A DNA stretch of 35,853 bases. Origin: UMGS363 sp051891935. GTDB taxonomy: Bacteria > Bacillota > Clostridia > Oscillospirales > Ruminococcaceae. Where the stretch lies: contig JBJFFR010000144.1 in assembly GCA_051891935.1 (NCBI GenBank), positions 1 through 35,853 of the forward strand, given 5' to 3'. Made by a program: the position numbers and the translations under genes. Of this stretch, positions 30,970 to 35,853 are shown one piece after another (the first letter of the stretch is position 1; each line of letters starts with the position of its first letter). The notes under the pieces are model-generated. The model had not been told where the DNA came from. It saw nothing but the letters and a program-made list of their open reading frames with translations, and made no database searches.

Positions 30970-31191
30970 TTATATATGCTTTAAAACATCCTTTGCGATC
31001 GCAAGCAGGCTGTCAGCTGTTACATTGACAGTTTTTGTGCAGCCGTTGGCAAAACGGATATTCACATATTCCGCTGGAAAGTATTCGCTGTAATTGTATG
31101 TAAGCGAAAGAATATCGGGATTTATCTTTTTCACCAACGCATCAAGCTCGCAAGATACAAACTCGAACTTTTTGAAATGCTCCTTGGTCAA
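30970..31191 (-). CDS. Small protein of unknown function, 73 aa
   Basis: A 73-residue protein (TKEHFKKFEFVSCELDALVK; FANGCTKTVNVTADSLLAIA). The only start with a fitting ribosome site is TTG at 31191 (GGAG 8 nt upstream, in the end of the upstream gene). No domain recognised. Confidence 0.6.
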   Translation of the reverse strand: MTKEHFKKFEFVSCELDALVKKINPDILSLTYNYSEYFPAEYVNIRFANGCTKTVNVTADSLLAIAKDVLKHI

Positions 31192-31197
31192 CCGCTG

Positions 31198-31479
31198 TCA
31201 CTCCTTTATCCTGTTTCCCATAGCAATGAGTGCATCGGGATAAGACATGGCTTCGGTCCATCTTTGAAGAACTCCTGCTTTGCAGTCAAAGTCCACGACA
31301 CCGTAGGCTTCAAAGCTCTTCTCCTTGTTTTCACGGACAAGGACGGTAATAACGCTCTCATCGTTTTCAAGCATAGAGCTGTAAGCTATATGTACCGGAT
31401 GAATACCGATAGGTTCAAGCTTCCTGCTTATTGCTCCGACAATTTCGGACGGGATGTTGGTCATTTGGTTTTTGTACAT
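31198..31479 (-). CDS. Small protein of unknown function, 93 aa
   Basis: A 93-residue mixed alpha/beta protein beginning MYKNQMTNIPSEIVGAISRK, with AAGGAGG before the ATG. It is followed by the 73-aa gene, whose ribosome site lies in its last codons. No family recognised. Confidence 0.65.
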   Translation of the reverse strand: MYKNQMTNIPSEIVGAISRKLEPIGIHPVHIAYSSMLENDESVITVLVRENKEKSFEAYGVVDFDCKAGVLQRWTEAMSYPDALIAMGNRIKE

Positions 31480-31517
31480 ATTATTTTCCTCCTTATTTAT
31501 ATGAAGCCGATGATTTA

Positions 31518-31721
31518 TCAGCTTACTTTGCGGTCAAGCAGCTCATCAATTGAGCAATGCAGAGCTTCGGCAACTGCGATCACCGTTTCAAGCGACGGCA
31601 TACGCTGTCCCTTTTCGATCGCACAAATCATAGATTTGCTTATACCTGCTCTCTGCGCAAGCTCCTGCTGCTCCAGATCATATTCTTCACGCTTGCTGCG
31701 GAAGCCTTTTGCAATGTTCAT
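31518..31721 (-). CDS. Xre-type helix-turn-helix regulator in the early operon
   Basis: A 67-residue protein that is a single Xre/Cro domain (LEQQELAQRAGISKSMICAI, then EKGQRMPSLETVIAVAEALH). GGAG lies 8 nt before the ATG at 31721 (an ATG two codons earlier is closer to it). In Mu the second gene, ner, is a small DNA-binding protein that lowers early and repressor transcription; this gene could have that role, though it is not of the Ner family. Confidence 0.85.
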   Translation of the reverse strand: MNIAKGFRSKREEYDLEQQELAQRAGISKSMICAIEKGQRMPSLETVIAVAEALHCSIDELLDRKVS

Positions 31722-31734
31722 ATTCATGTCTCCT

Positions 31735-32043
31735 TTACAATTTTAGGCTTTTGAGTTCCGAAATGAATTCGTTATAGTTTTCAAGCTCTGCCATATCAGT
31801 TTCTTTATACATCTCATATTTCTTTATGGCGTTATCAATATTGCGGTCATGTCTTTCACAGGAATGACACCGCCCGTTCAGCTGCTGCCTTGCCAGTCTG
31901 ATTATCTGTATCAGATCATCATATTTGTGCATGGTGTTGTATGTATGCAATGATCCGGTACTATTGTAATTCGATTCAAGTTCATGGAATTTCTTTTCAA
32001 ATTCGCTTTGATACTTGTCTAACACCTTGTTATTAATTATCAT
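31735..32043 (-). CDS. Helical protein of unknown function, 102 aa
   Basis: A 102-residue, strongly helical protein from MIINNKVLDKYQSEFEKKFH, with a CHSCERHDR stretch that could bind a metal. The ATG at 32043 overlaps the end of the preceding gene and has AGGAAGTGA upstream. No family recognised. Confidence 0.62.
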   Translation of the reverse strand: MIINNKVLDKYQSEFEKKFHELESNYNSTGSLHTYNTMHKYDDLIQIIRLARQQLNGRCHSCERHDRNIDNAIKKYEMYKETDMAELENYNEFISELKSLKL

Positions 32044-32281
32044 CGAGATCACTTCCTGTAATGTAGGCGTACTGTTCGCAGATGCTTCCGCAGTCCTCGT
32101 CACGGGCAATGCTCTTGAATATCTGATACAGCTCCTTTGCTGTTCTCAAGCAAGCCGTGCATACGAACTCTTTATTGTCCGATGCGATCTCAATGATTAT
32201 TCTGCCGAGGCTGTCAACTACATCGTCCATCTGCTCCTGCAGCTCTTCAAGCTCCTCGGCGATTCGTTCAAGTTCATTCAT
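32033..32281 (-). CDS. Acidic coiled-coil protein, 82 aa
   Basis: An 82-residue acidic protein whose first 30 residues form a coiled coil (MNELERIAEELEELQEQMDD); cysteines follow (FVCTACLRTAKE). AAAGGA precedes the ATG. Function unknown. Confidence 0.65.
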   Translation of the reverse strand: MNELERIAEELEELQEQMDDVVDSLGRIIIEIASDNKEFVCTACLRTAKELYQIFKSIARDEDCGSICEQYAYITGSDLDDN

Positions 32282-32328
32282 TTTATCAGTCCTTTCTTGG
32301 TTTTTCTCCTATGATATGAGGTGTAATT

Positions 32329-32565
32329 ATGACCGATACAGAAAAAGTTGAATTACTAAAAGATTATATAAAAAATGAGCAATTCAATAAAGAACCGATG
32401 GTTCAGGTTTTAATATCAATGTTAATGAAGAAAGGTATTTTATCAAAAGAAGATTACCTTGAATTGAAGAAAGATTTTTTCGATTACATTGACAGAAAAA
32501 CCGAATTATTCTTAGATGATATTGATAAAGAGATTAACCGTTCAGATGGGAATGATTTTTCCTAA
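32329..32565 (+). CDS. Plus-strand small acidic protein nested in the early operon, 78 aa
   Basis: A 78-residue helical, acidic protein (MTDTEKVELLKDYIKNEQFN; RKTELFLDDIDKEINRSDG) opposite to the early operon. GAGGTG lies 7 nt before the ATG. Its end overlaps the end of the first early gene by 24 bp, tail to tail. No clear promoter: TATGAT (32310-32315) lacks a -35 partner. A + strand gene here would be antisense to the early transcript and might be expressed in the lysogen. Function unknown. Confidence 0.62.
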   Translation: MTDTEKVELLKDYIKNEQFNKEPMVQVLISMLMKKGILSKEDYLELKKDFFDYIDRKTELFLDDIDKEINRSDGNDFS

Positions 32566-32880
32566 GTTATTACCAAATACATCAAAGGCATTTTCACCTA
32601 TTACGGTAATTGTTTCACCAAGGAATTTCCACATATCATATTCATTCCCAAATGTATAGAGCTTTTTGCCTATTTTTAGCCCCATGTTGGTTACCTTGCC
32701 ATGTCTGATGTTTTCTTTCTGAACACATCTCGGATTAGCAAGTTTATCTTTGGCACATTCAGATAACTTGGATAAATCGATCATAGGCTCTGCGGATTCA
32801 CTTTTAAAGTTGCCCTTTTTACTGAATGATTCCAGAAGACCATTGATCTCTTCGGCAGAGCCTTCAATAATGATTTTCAT
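32542..32880 (-). CDS. First early gene, unknown function, 112 aa
   Basis: A 112-residue protein from MKIIIEGSAEEINGLLESFS, with a lysine-rich middle and a C-terminal beta end (ENAFDVFGNNLGKIIPI). GGAGG lies 8 nt before the ATG at 32880; the longer frame to 33006 would run over the promoter. It is the first gene read from the early promoter, the place of ner in Mu, but has no helix-turn-helix. Confidence 0.72.
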   Translation of the reverse strand: MKIIIEGSAEEINGLLESFSKKGNFKSESAEPMIDLSKLSECAKDKLANPRCVQKENIRHGKVTNMGLKIGKKLYTFGNEYDMWKFLGETITVIGENAFDVFGNNLGKIIPI

Positions 32881-32935
32881 CAAAATTTCCTCCGTTTCTA
32901 TTGTTTTTTCAAGTTTCTTATGATACAATGTGTTT

Positions 32936-32970
32936 GTAAACCAAGGAATTGCTATGCCCTTTTGGTTTAC
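32936..32970 (-). promoter_or_regulatory. Inverted repeat at the start of the early transcript
   Basis: GTAAACCAA and TTGGTTTAC (32936-32944 and 32962-32970) are perfect inverted arms; inner AAGG and CCTT can also pair. With a start near 32971 the early mRNA would begin with this stem-loop, which may protect its 5' end, or the DNA site may bind a regulator. Confidence 0.5.
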
Positions 32971-32977
32971 TAAGTAA

Positions 32978-33006
32978 ATTATAATACCAAAATTAGAACT
33001 TGTCAA
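32978..33006 (-). promoter_or_regulatory. Early promoter (perfect sigma-A consensus)
   Basis: On the minus strand TTGACA (33001-33006), 17 bp, TATAAT (32978-32983). It drives the lytic early operon and must be held off by the repressor in the lysogen. Confidence 0.93.
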
Positions 33007-33037
33007 TAAAAATAAGTACTAATTTTAGAATTTGTCA
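32989..33037. promoter_or_regulatory. Operator candidates between repressor and early genes
   Basis: Two direct copies TTAGAACTTGTCA (32993-33005) and TTAGAATTTGTCA (33025-33037) are 32 bp apart, about three helical turns. AAAATTAG (32989-32996) and CTAATTTT (33019-33026) are inverted. Copy 1 covers the -35 box of the early promoter. The repressor promoter itself is not clear; TTGTCA...TAGAAT has a 20-bp spacer. Confidence 0.65.
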
Positions 33038-33063
33038 CTATGCACAAATAAGGAGCTGTTTTT

Positions 33064-33810
33064 ATGGCAAAAAAATTACAGAAATCACTTGACTTTTCTG
33101 CGTTTTTCAATAATTTAATAGATGTTTGTGATGAAAAAAACATTTCTGTTACTACACTTATAGATAAGTTTGCTTCAAGCAGAAGTGCAATGACAGCATG
33201 GAAAAACGGAACGATCAATGCGGATATAATACCAAAATTAGCACTTGAACTTAACGTGTCTTTAGATTGCCTGCTCACAGGCAAAGAAAAAAGCCCGTCA
33301 TTACCGGATGACGAGCAGGAATTGCTGATCTATTATAAAAAACTGCCGGAACGGGAGCAGGTCAAGCTCATTTCCAGAGCAGAAACACTTTCAGAGGTAT
33401 ATGCGGAGCAGGTCAGAGAGCCGGATCCGATCCAGCTCATTCCTACCTATTATATTTCCAACCGTGTATCCGCAGGCTTCGGAGAATATCTGGAAGACTA
33501 TGAGCAGGGAAAAACGGTATATGTTCCCGATTCACCGGAAAGCCGAAGAGCGGATTTTGTCCTTACGGTTTCCGGAGACAGTATGGAGCCTAAATTTCAT
33601 GACGGAGATAATATTCTCGTCCGTTCTCAGGCAACCGTAGAAATAGGACAGATAGGGATCTTTGATGTAGACGGCGAAGGCTATATAAAGAAGCTCGGAG
33701 ACGGTCAGCTGATCTCTTTGAATAAAAGGTACCCGAATATATCATTGAAAGACAGATATGCCAAGTGCTTCGGACTGGTTCTTGGAACAACGGAAATTAT
33801 AAAACAGTAA
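33064..33810 (+). CDS. Phage repressor, LexA/CI type with S24 self-cleavage domain
   Basis: A 248-residue protein. Residues about 10-72 form an Xre-type DNA-binding domain (TTLIDKFASSRSAMTAWKNG). The C-terminal S24 peptidase domain has the expected cleavage site Ala137-Gly138 (SAGFGE), Ser173 in SGDSMEP and a general-base lysine in GYIKKL (Lys209). Activated RecA should make it cut itself, so the prophage is probably SOS-inducible, unlike Mu, whose c repressor lacks this domain. AGGAG precedes the ATG, and the gene diverges from the early promoter. Confidence 0.94.
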   Translation: MAKKLQKSLDFSAFFNNLIDVCDEKNISVTTLIDKFASSRSAMTAWKNGTINADIIPKLALELNVSLDCLLTGKEKSPSLPDDEQELLIYYKKLPEREQVKLISRAETLSEVYAEQVREPDPIQLIPTYYISNRVSAGFGEYLEDYEQGKTVYVPDSPESRRADFVLTVSGDSMEPKFHDGDNILVRSQATVEIGQIGIFDVDGEGYIKKLGDGQLISLNKRYPNISLKDRYAKCFGLVLGTTEIIKQ

Positions 33811-33899
33811 AAAATACAAATAGGAACTGGTTCCCATTAACCGCTATTTTAGTTCCCATATTCCCATTAAAAAAATCTAATAGTAACAACACAAAAACA

Positions 33900-33950
33900 A
33901 ATAGGCATTTGAACGTTTTAAAAATCGTTTTAATCGTTCAAATGCCTATT
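33900..33950 (+). terminator. Long-stem hairpin downstream of the repressor gene
   Basis: A perfect 16-bp stem (AATAGGCATTTGAACG and CGTTCAAATGCCTATT) with a 19-base AT-rich loop, followed by TTGCG. It lies 90 bp beyond the repressor and is the likely terminator, but its right arm is also part of the left-end repeat. Confidence 0.65.
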
Positions 33951-34000
33951 TTGCGTACTTTTCGGCTTGTTCATTAAAATCATTTTTAACGGATTTTAAC
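33935..34000. repeat. Left-end direct repeat, copy 1
   Basis: CGTTCAAATGCCTATTTTGC to TTTTTAACGGATTTTAACG matches 34104-34175 over about 70 bp with small gaps. The copies lie inside the phage left end, where MuA-type transposases bind several sites, so they are candidate transposase-binding sites. Shared core, minus strand: TTGAA(A/C)...GTTAAAA. Confidence 0.6.
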
Positions 34001-34030
34001 GCAATTCGTCTCAAACAACAGCTTTCAACA

Positions 34031-34088
34031 AAAAAGGTGGAAAACTCGTTTTTCCGTTGACACGGAATTTTTGAGTTTCCACCATTTT
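34031..34088. repeat. Large palindrome between the two left-end repeats
   Basis: Arms of about 27 bp (34031-34057 and 34062-34088; outer part AAAAAGGTGGAAA with TTTCCACCATTTTT, a few mismatches inside). The centre CCGTTGACACGG holds TTGACACG, identical to the first eight bases of the phage right end. Confidence 0.7.
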
Positions 34089-34103
34089 TAAAAATTTTAA
34101 CAC

Positions 34104-34175
34104 CGTTCAAACGCCTATTTTACGTCATTTCAACGGCTTTTTCGGTTATTTTACTCTTTTTAACGGATTTTCAAT
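34104..34175. repeat. Left-end direct repeat, copy 2
   Basis: CGTTCAAACGCCTATTTTAC to TTTTTAACGGATTTTCAAT, next to the left terminus, repeats 33935-34000 with a four-base insertion and scattered changes. Confidence 0.6.
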
Positions 34176-34197
34176 ATTTTAGGGTTCTGCTTGTCAA
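34176..34197 (-). repeat. Terminal inverted repeat, phage left end
   Basis: Read on the minus strand from 34197: TTGACAAGCAGAACCC. It matches the right end (96-117) at 17 of 22 positions. The T-G-A at 34196-34194 provides an in-frame stop for the interrupted host gene. Confidence 0.8.
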
Positions 34198-34244
34198 ATT
34201 ACAGTTATTTCTTGTTTTATTTTATCATCCGTAGATTTATACAT
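34194..34244 (-). pseudogene. 5' end of the host gene interrupted by the prophage
   Basis: MYKSTDDKIKQEITVI then a stop formed by the phage end. AAAGGTGA precedes the ATG and a perfect promoter lies upstream (34287-34315), so this was a real gene. Only 16 codons remain; the probable rest is at 1-97. The protein family cannot be named. Confidence 0.65.
34196..34200. repeat. Target-site duplication, copy at the phage left end
   Basis: AAATT, identical to 93-97. Confidence 0.7.
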
Positions 34245-34286
34245 AAAATCACCTTTCATTAATACTATTAATCAATTTATATTTTT

Positions 34287-34315
34287 ATTATATAGTATTC
34301 ATAAGAGTTTGTCAA
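34287..34315 (-). promoter_or_regulatory. Perfect promoter of the interrupted host gene, with an operator-like repeat
   Basis: On the minus strand TTGACA (34310-34315), 17 bp, TATAAT (34287-34292). AATACTAT (34261-34268) and ATAGTATT (34292-34299) are inverted and flank the -10 box, so it is probably repressed by a regulator. Confidence 0.88.
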
Positions 34316-34619
34316 GCTTTTTTCGCTTCGATGCTCAAAAATCCGCTTGTGAATAGAATGGAACTACTACCTATATACCTACTAAATCAATAGGCTTTAA
34401 CAATGTAAACCTATCCCCATACACACCCATACCCCCTATTATATACCGTTTCACCTGCTCCCGATACCACAAGCAAAGCACCATTTCAAAGCCGTTCAGA
34501 ACGTCATACAACGGCTTTGTATCGCTTAAAAGCAATTTAAACATAAGCAATTACAAAGCCATACAAAGCATTTACAGCAGTATTACAGTAATATATAAAC
34601 CTGCTCCAAATCCAAAAAT
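34316..34619. other. Non-coding flank between the interrupted gene and the J-domain gene
   Basis: I see no gene here. It holds a perfect 10-bp inverted repeat (CAAAGCCGTT and AACGGCTTTG, 34487-34496 and 34510-34519) without a T-run, and a C-rich stretch on the plus strand (34410-34440). Confidence 0.6.
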
Positions 34620-34653
34620 AAAGGGTATAACCATTTTAACGGCTATACCCTTT
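34620..34653 (-). terminator. Terminator after the J-domain gene
   Basis: AAAGGGTATA and TATACCCTTT (34620-34629 and 34644-34653) form a perfect stem, followed on the minus strand by ATTTTTGG. Confidence 0.8.
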
Positions 34654-34687
34654 TAGTTATAGTGTGGGTGCTGTCCACACGTTTATA

Positions 34688-35191
34688 TTATGCTGTTGCA
34701 AGTCTGGGAGCAGATACGCCCTTGAACGTTTCGCAACCGTATTTTTCTTTGATTTCGTCAAGGCTCATATTTTTACGACTTCTGCAAGCATCTTCATCTT
34801 TGTGCCAATACCAGCATTTTTTCTTGCTTGCAAATCTGAAGCCAAGACCCTTTAATATGTCCTTATGTGGGAATGTTGTACCAGTTGCCCAAATCCAACG
34901 ACCGCAAAGGTCAATTTCAAGCCCTTCACAGGTTACAAGCTTATTAATGATAACCATAAATTCGGCTGCTGTTTCGCTTGTTTCCTTGCTTGTGTAGGTC
35001 TTTGTGTTATCGTCTGCGCTCTCGTGAATGTTCTTGAAACGATTGAAAGCCGTTTCATATTCTGCGTTCACCTGCTTCATTATTTCGGTTGTATCGTCCT
35101 TGTTTAAATCTGGGTGATACTGCTTGCAAAGCTTTTTGTACAGCTTCTTTACATCCTCGATTGATTTGCAGTTGTTAAAGTATTTCATCAT
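34688..35191 (-). CDS. J-domain (DnaJ-like) protein of the flanking element, 167 aa
   Basis: A 167-residue protein. Residues 1-60 form a J domain with the HPD motif (LYKKLCKQYHPDLNKDDT). The C-terminal 90 residues hold LEIDLCGRWIWATGTTFPHK and KGLGFRFASKKKCWYWHKDE, a small domain seen with J domains in mobile elements of Clostridia. J domains recruit and stimulate Hsp70; the partner here is unknown. It is read from an operator-controlled promoter (35245-35273) and ends before a terminator. It belongs to the host side, not the prophage. Confidence 0.85.
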   Translation of the reverse strand: MMKYFNNCKSIEDVKKLYKKLCKQYHPDLNKDDTTEIMKQVNAEYETAFNRFKNIHESADDNTKTYTSKETSETAAEFMVIINKLVTCEGLEIDLCGRWIWATGTTFPHKDILKGLGFRFASKKKCWYWHKDEDACRSRKNMSLDEIKEKYGCETFKGVSAPRLATA

Positions 35192-35244
35192 ATAATCAAG
35201 ACCTTTCTTTACAAGCTTGTGCTTGTGATTTATTTCTTGATTAT

Positions 35245-35273
35245 ATTATAACACTAGTTTCTAGTGTAGTCAA
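35245..35273 (-). promoter_or_regulatory. Promoter with an operator palindrome exactly filling its spacer
   Basis: On the minus strand TTGACT (35268-35273), 17 bp, TATAAT (35245-35250). The 17-bp spacer is the perfect palindrome ACACTAG-TTT-CTAGTGT (35251-35267). A protein bound there would block polymerase. The Xre gene just upstream (35292-35540) is the natural candidate. Confidence 0.85.
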
Positions 35274-35291
35274 TTGACAGAATTAATAATA

Positions 35292-35540
35292 TCATTCATC
35301 ATCATTTGTTAGTTCTGCACTATTTTCTAGTGTATCGTCTTTTTTATATATTAATATATCTCCTATTTCACAGTCCAACAAATAACATAATTTTGACAAT
35401 ACATCAAAAGAAACAGTTTGTTTGTGTCTTAATCGCTGTATTGTTGCTTCACCCATTATTTTATCTTTTCTTAATTTTGCTGATGAATAGCCAGCTTCTT
35501 TTAAAGACTTCAAAACATCTATTTTATATTCTATTGCCAT
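35292..35540 (-). CDS. Xre-type helix-turn-helix regulator of the flanking element
   Basis: An 82-residue protein with one helix-turn-helix (YSSAKLRKDKIMGEATIQRL, then LSKLCYLLDCEIGDILIYKK) and a short acidic tail. It lies just upstream of the J-domain promoter, whose spacer is a palindrome; further half-site-like copies (CACTAGA) lie upstream of this gene at about 35607 and 35642. It is likely a repressor of itself and of the J-domain gene (inference). Confidence 0.85.
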   Translation of the reverse strand: MAIEYKIDVLKSLKEAGYSSAKLRKDKIMGEATIQRLRHKQTVSFDVLSKLCYLLDCEIGDILIYKKDDTLENSAELTNDDE

Positions 35541-35625
35541 ATTATCACTACTTTCAAAATTTTTATTACATATATGTAATTTACTTTTAATTTACTTTCT
35601 TTGTTGCACTAGATACAGGTGTACA

Positions 35626-35661
35626 ATATGCACAATAACTACACTAGAAGTTTGTGCATAT
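35626..35661. repeat. Inverted repeat in the divergent control region
   Basis: ATATGCACAA (35626-35635) and TTGTGCATAT (35652-35661) are perfect 10-bp arms around a 16-bp centre that contains ACACTAGAAG. It lies between the Xre gene (minus) and the next gene (plus), a good place for shared control. Confidence 0.65.
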
Positions 35662-35667
35662 CACGAA

Positions 35668-35696
35668 TTGAAATTAGTCTTTACATATTGTAAAAT
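35668..35696 (+). promoter_or_regulatory. Promoter of the plus-strand gene at the window end
   Basis: TTGAAA (35668-35673), 17 bp, TAAAAT (35691-35696): a near-consensus promoter. It is about 107 bp before the ATG at 35804. Confidence 0.6.
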
Positions 35697-35803
35697 AATA
35701 GACAGTAAAGGACATAACAAAATCCCTTACAAAACCATTATAACAAACAAATCAAAAAAAGTCAAACGCAAATAAACGCAAAACCAAACAGGAGGTAAAA
35801 ATT

Positions 35804-35853
35804 ATGTATAACTATTTAGAAGCTATGAAACAGGATATTATCAATTATATCCG
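35804..35853 (+). CDS. Start of a plus-strand gene, cut by the window end
   Basis: MYNYLEAMKQDIINYI then the window ends. AGGAGG (35790-35795) lies 8 nt upstream of the ATG, so the start is firm. Similar short openings are found in small proteins of clostridial mobile elements; no family can be assigned from 16 residues. Confidence 0.7.
   Translation, partial: MYNYLEAMKQDIINYI

Larger units (their letters stand above)
98..34195 (-). mobile_element. Mu-like transposable prophage, about 34.1 kb, apparently complete
   Basis: The element has inverted ends, a 5-bp target duplication, a DDE transposase with a MuB-like ATPase, GemA/Gp16 and Mor homologues, a self-cleaving repressor, and a full set of packaging, head, tail and lysis genes without visible frameshifts. 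The phage left end (repressor side) is at the high coordinate. Transposition genes are Mu-like, while virion genes from the terminase on are of the SPP1/A118/PBSX siphovirus type. The size is in the usual range for Mu-like phages. Confidence 0.92.

Noticed and set aside
32980..32985. Plus-strand TATAAT as the repressor promoter
   Set aside because: It overlaps the early promoter's -10 box, which is AT-palindromic, has no -35 partner on the plus strand, and would give a leader of about 75 nt; the repressor promoter remains unassigned.
1..35853. CRISPR array, tRNA or rRNA gene
   Set aside because: No regularly spaced repeat array, no cloverleaf-like stretch and no rRNA-like segment was seen on either strand.

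Overview
This window is almost entirely one Mu-type (transposing) prophage of about 34.1 kb (about 98-34195) in a low-to-mid GC Gram-positive chromosome or mobile element. Strong AGGAGG ribosome sites, sigma-A consensus promoters and the structural gene families point to Clostridia, probably a gut Ruminococcus/Oscillospiraceae-like organism (inference). The element is bounded by imperfect terminal inverted repeats starting TTGACA and by a 5-bp direct repeat AAATT (93-97 and 34196-34200). It interrupts a small host gene whose 5' end lies at 34194-34244 and whose likely remainder is at 1-97.

The phage reads from high to low coordinates. Right to left it holds: the left terminus with repeated motifs and hairpins (33811-34197); a LexA/CI-type self-cleaving repressor on the + strand (33064-33810); a divergent consensus early promoter with operator-like repeats (32978-33037); an early operon (32880-24711) with small genes, an Xre regulator, a DDE transposase (MuA type), a MuB-type ATPase, a Gam/Gp157-like coiled-coil protein, a GemA/Gp16-type regulator and, last, a Mor-type activator. 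Directly after mor lie a conserved dyad, a -10 box and a strong terminator that overlap, read here as the early terminator with the late promoter built into it.

The late operon (24603 to 1339) starts with three Mu-like genes (gp25-, gp26- and gp27/DUF3486-like) and a NusG paralogue. It then switches to a siphovirus module of the SPP1/A118/PBSX kind: small and large terminase, SPP1-type portal, minor head protein, scaffold, major capsid, connectors, tail tube, tail chaperones, 1283-residue tape measure, tail tip and fibre proteins, holin and GH25 lysin. A DNA adenine methylase and an Xre regulator sit at the right end, where Mu carries mom. The virus is therefore a Mu-like replication and control half joined to a Gram-positive siphovirus virion half.

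Accessory points: the minor head protein has a C-terminal zinc-metalloprotease-like extension (HELFH) followed by a small candidate immunity gene, as in phage MuF polymorphic toxins; two + strand genes (10811-11401 and 32329-32565) interrupt the - strand operons, the first with its own perfect promoter and terminator; the Mor-box recurs at the right end (227-253) with a -10 box at the same distance and a terminator beyond it, predicting a short late RNA. Right of the prophage (34201-35853) is other accessory DNA with a J-domain protein, an Xre regulator, an operator-in-spacer promoter and the start of a + strand gene.
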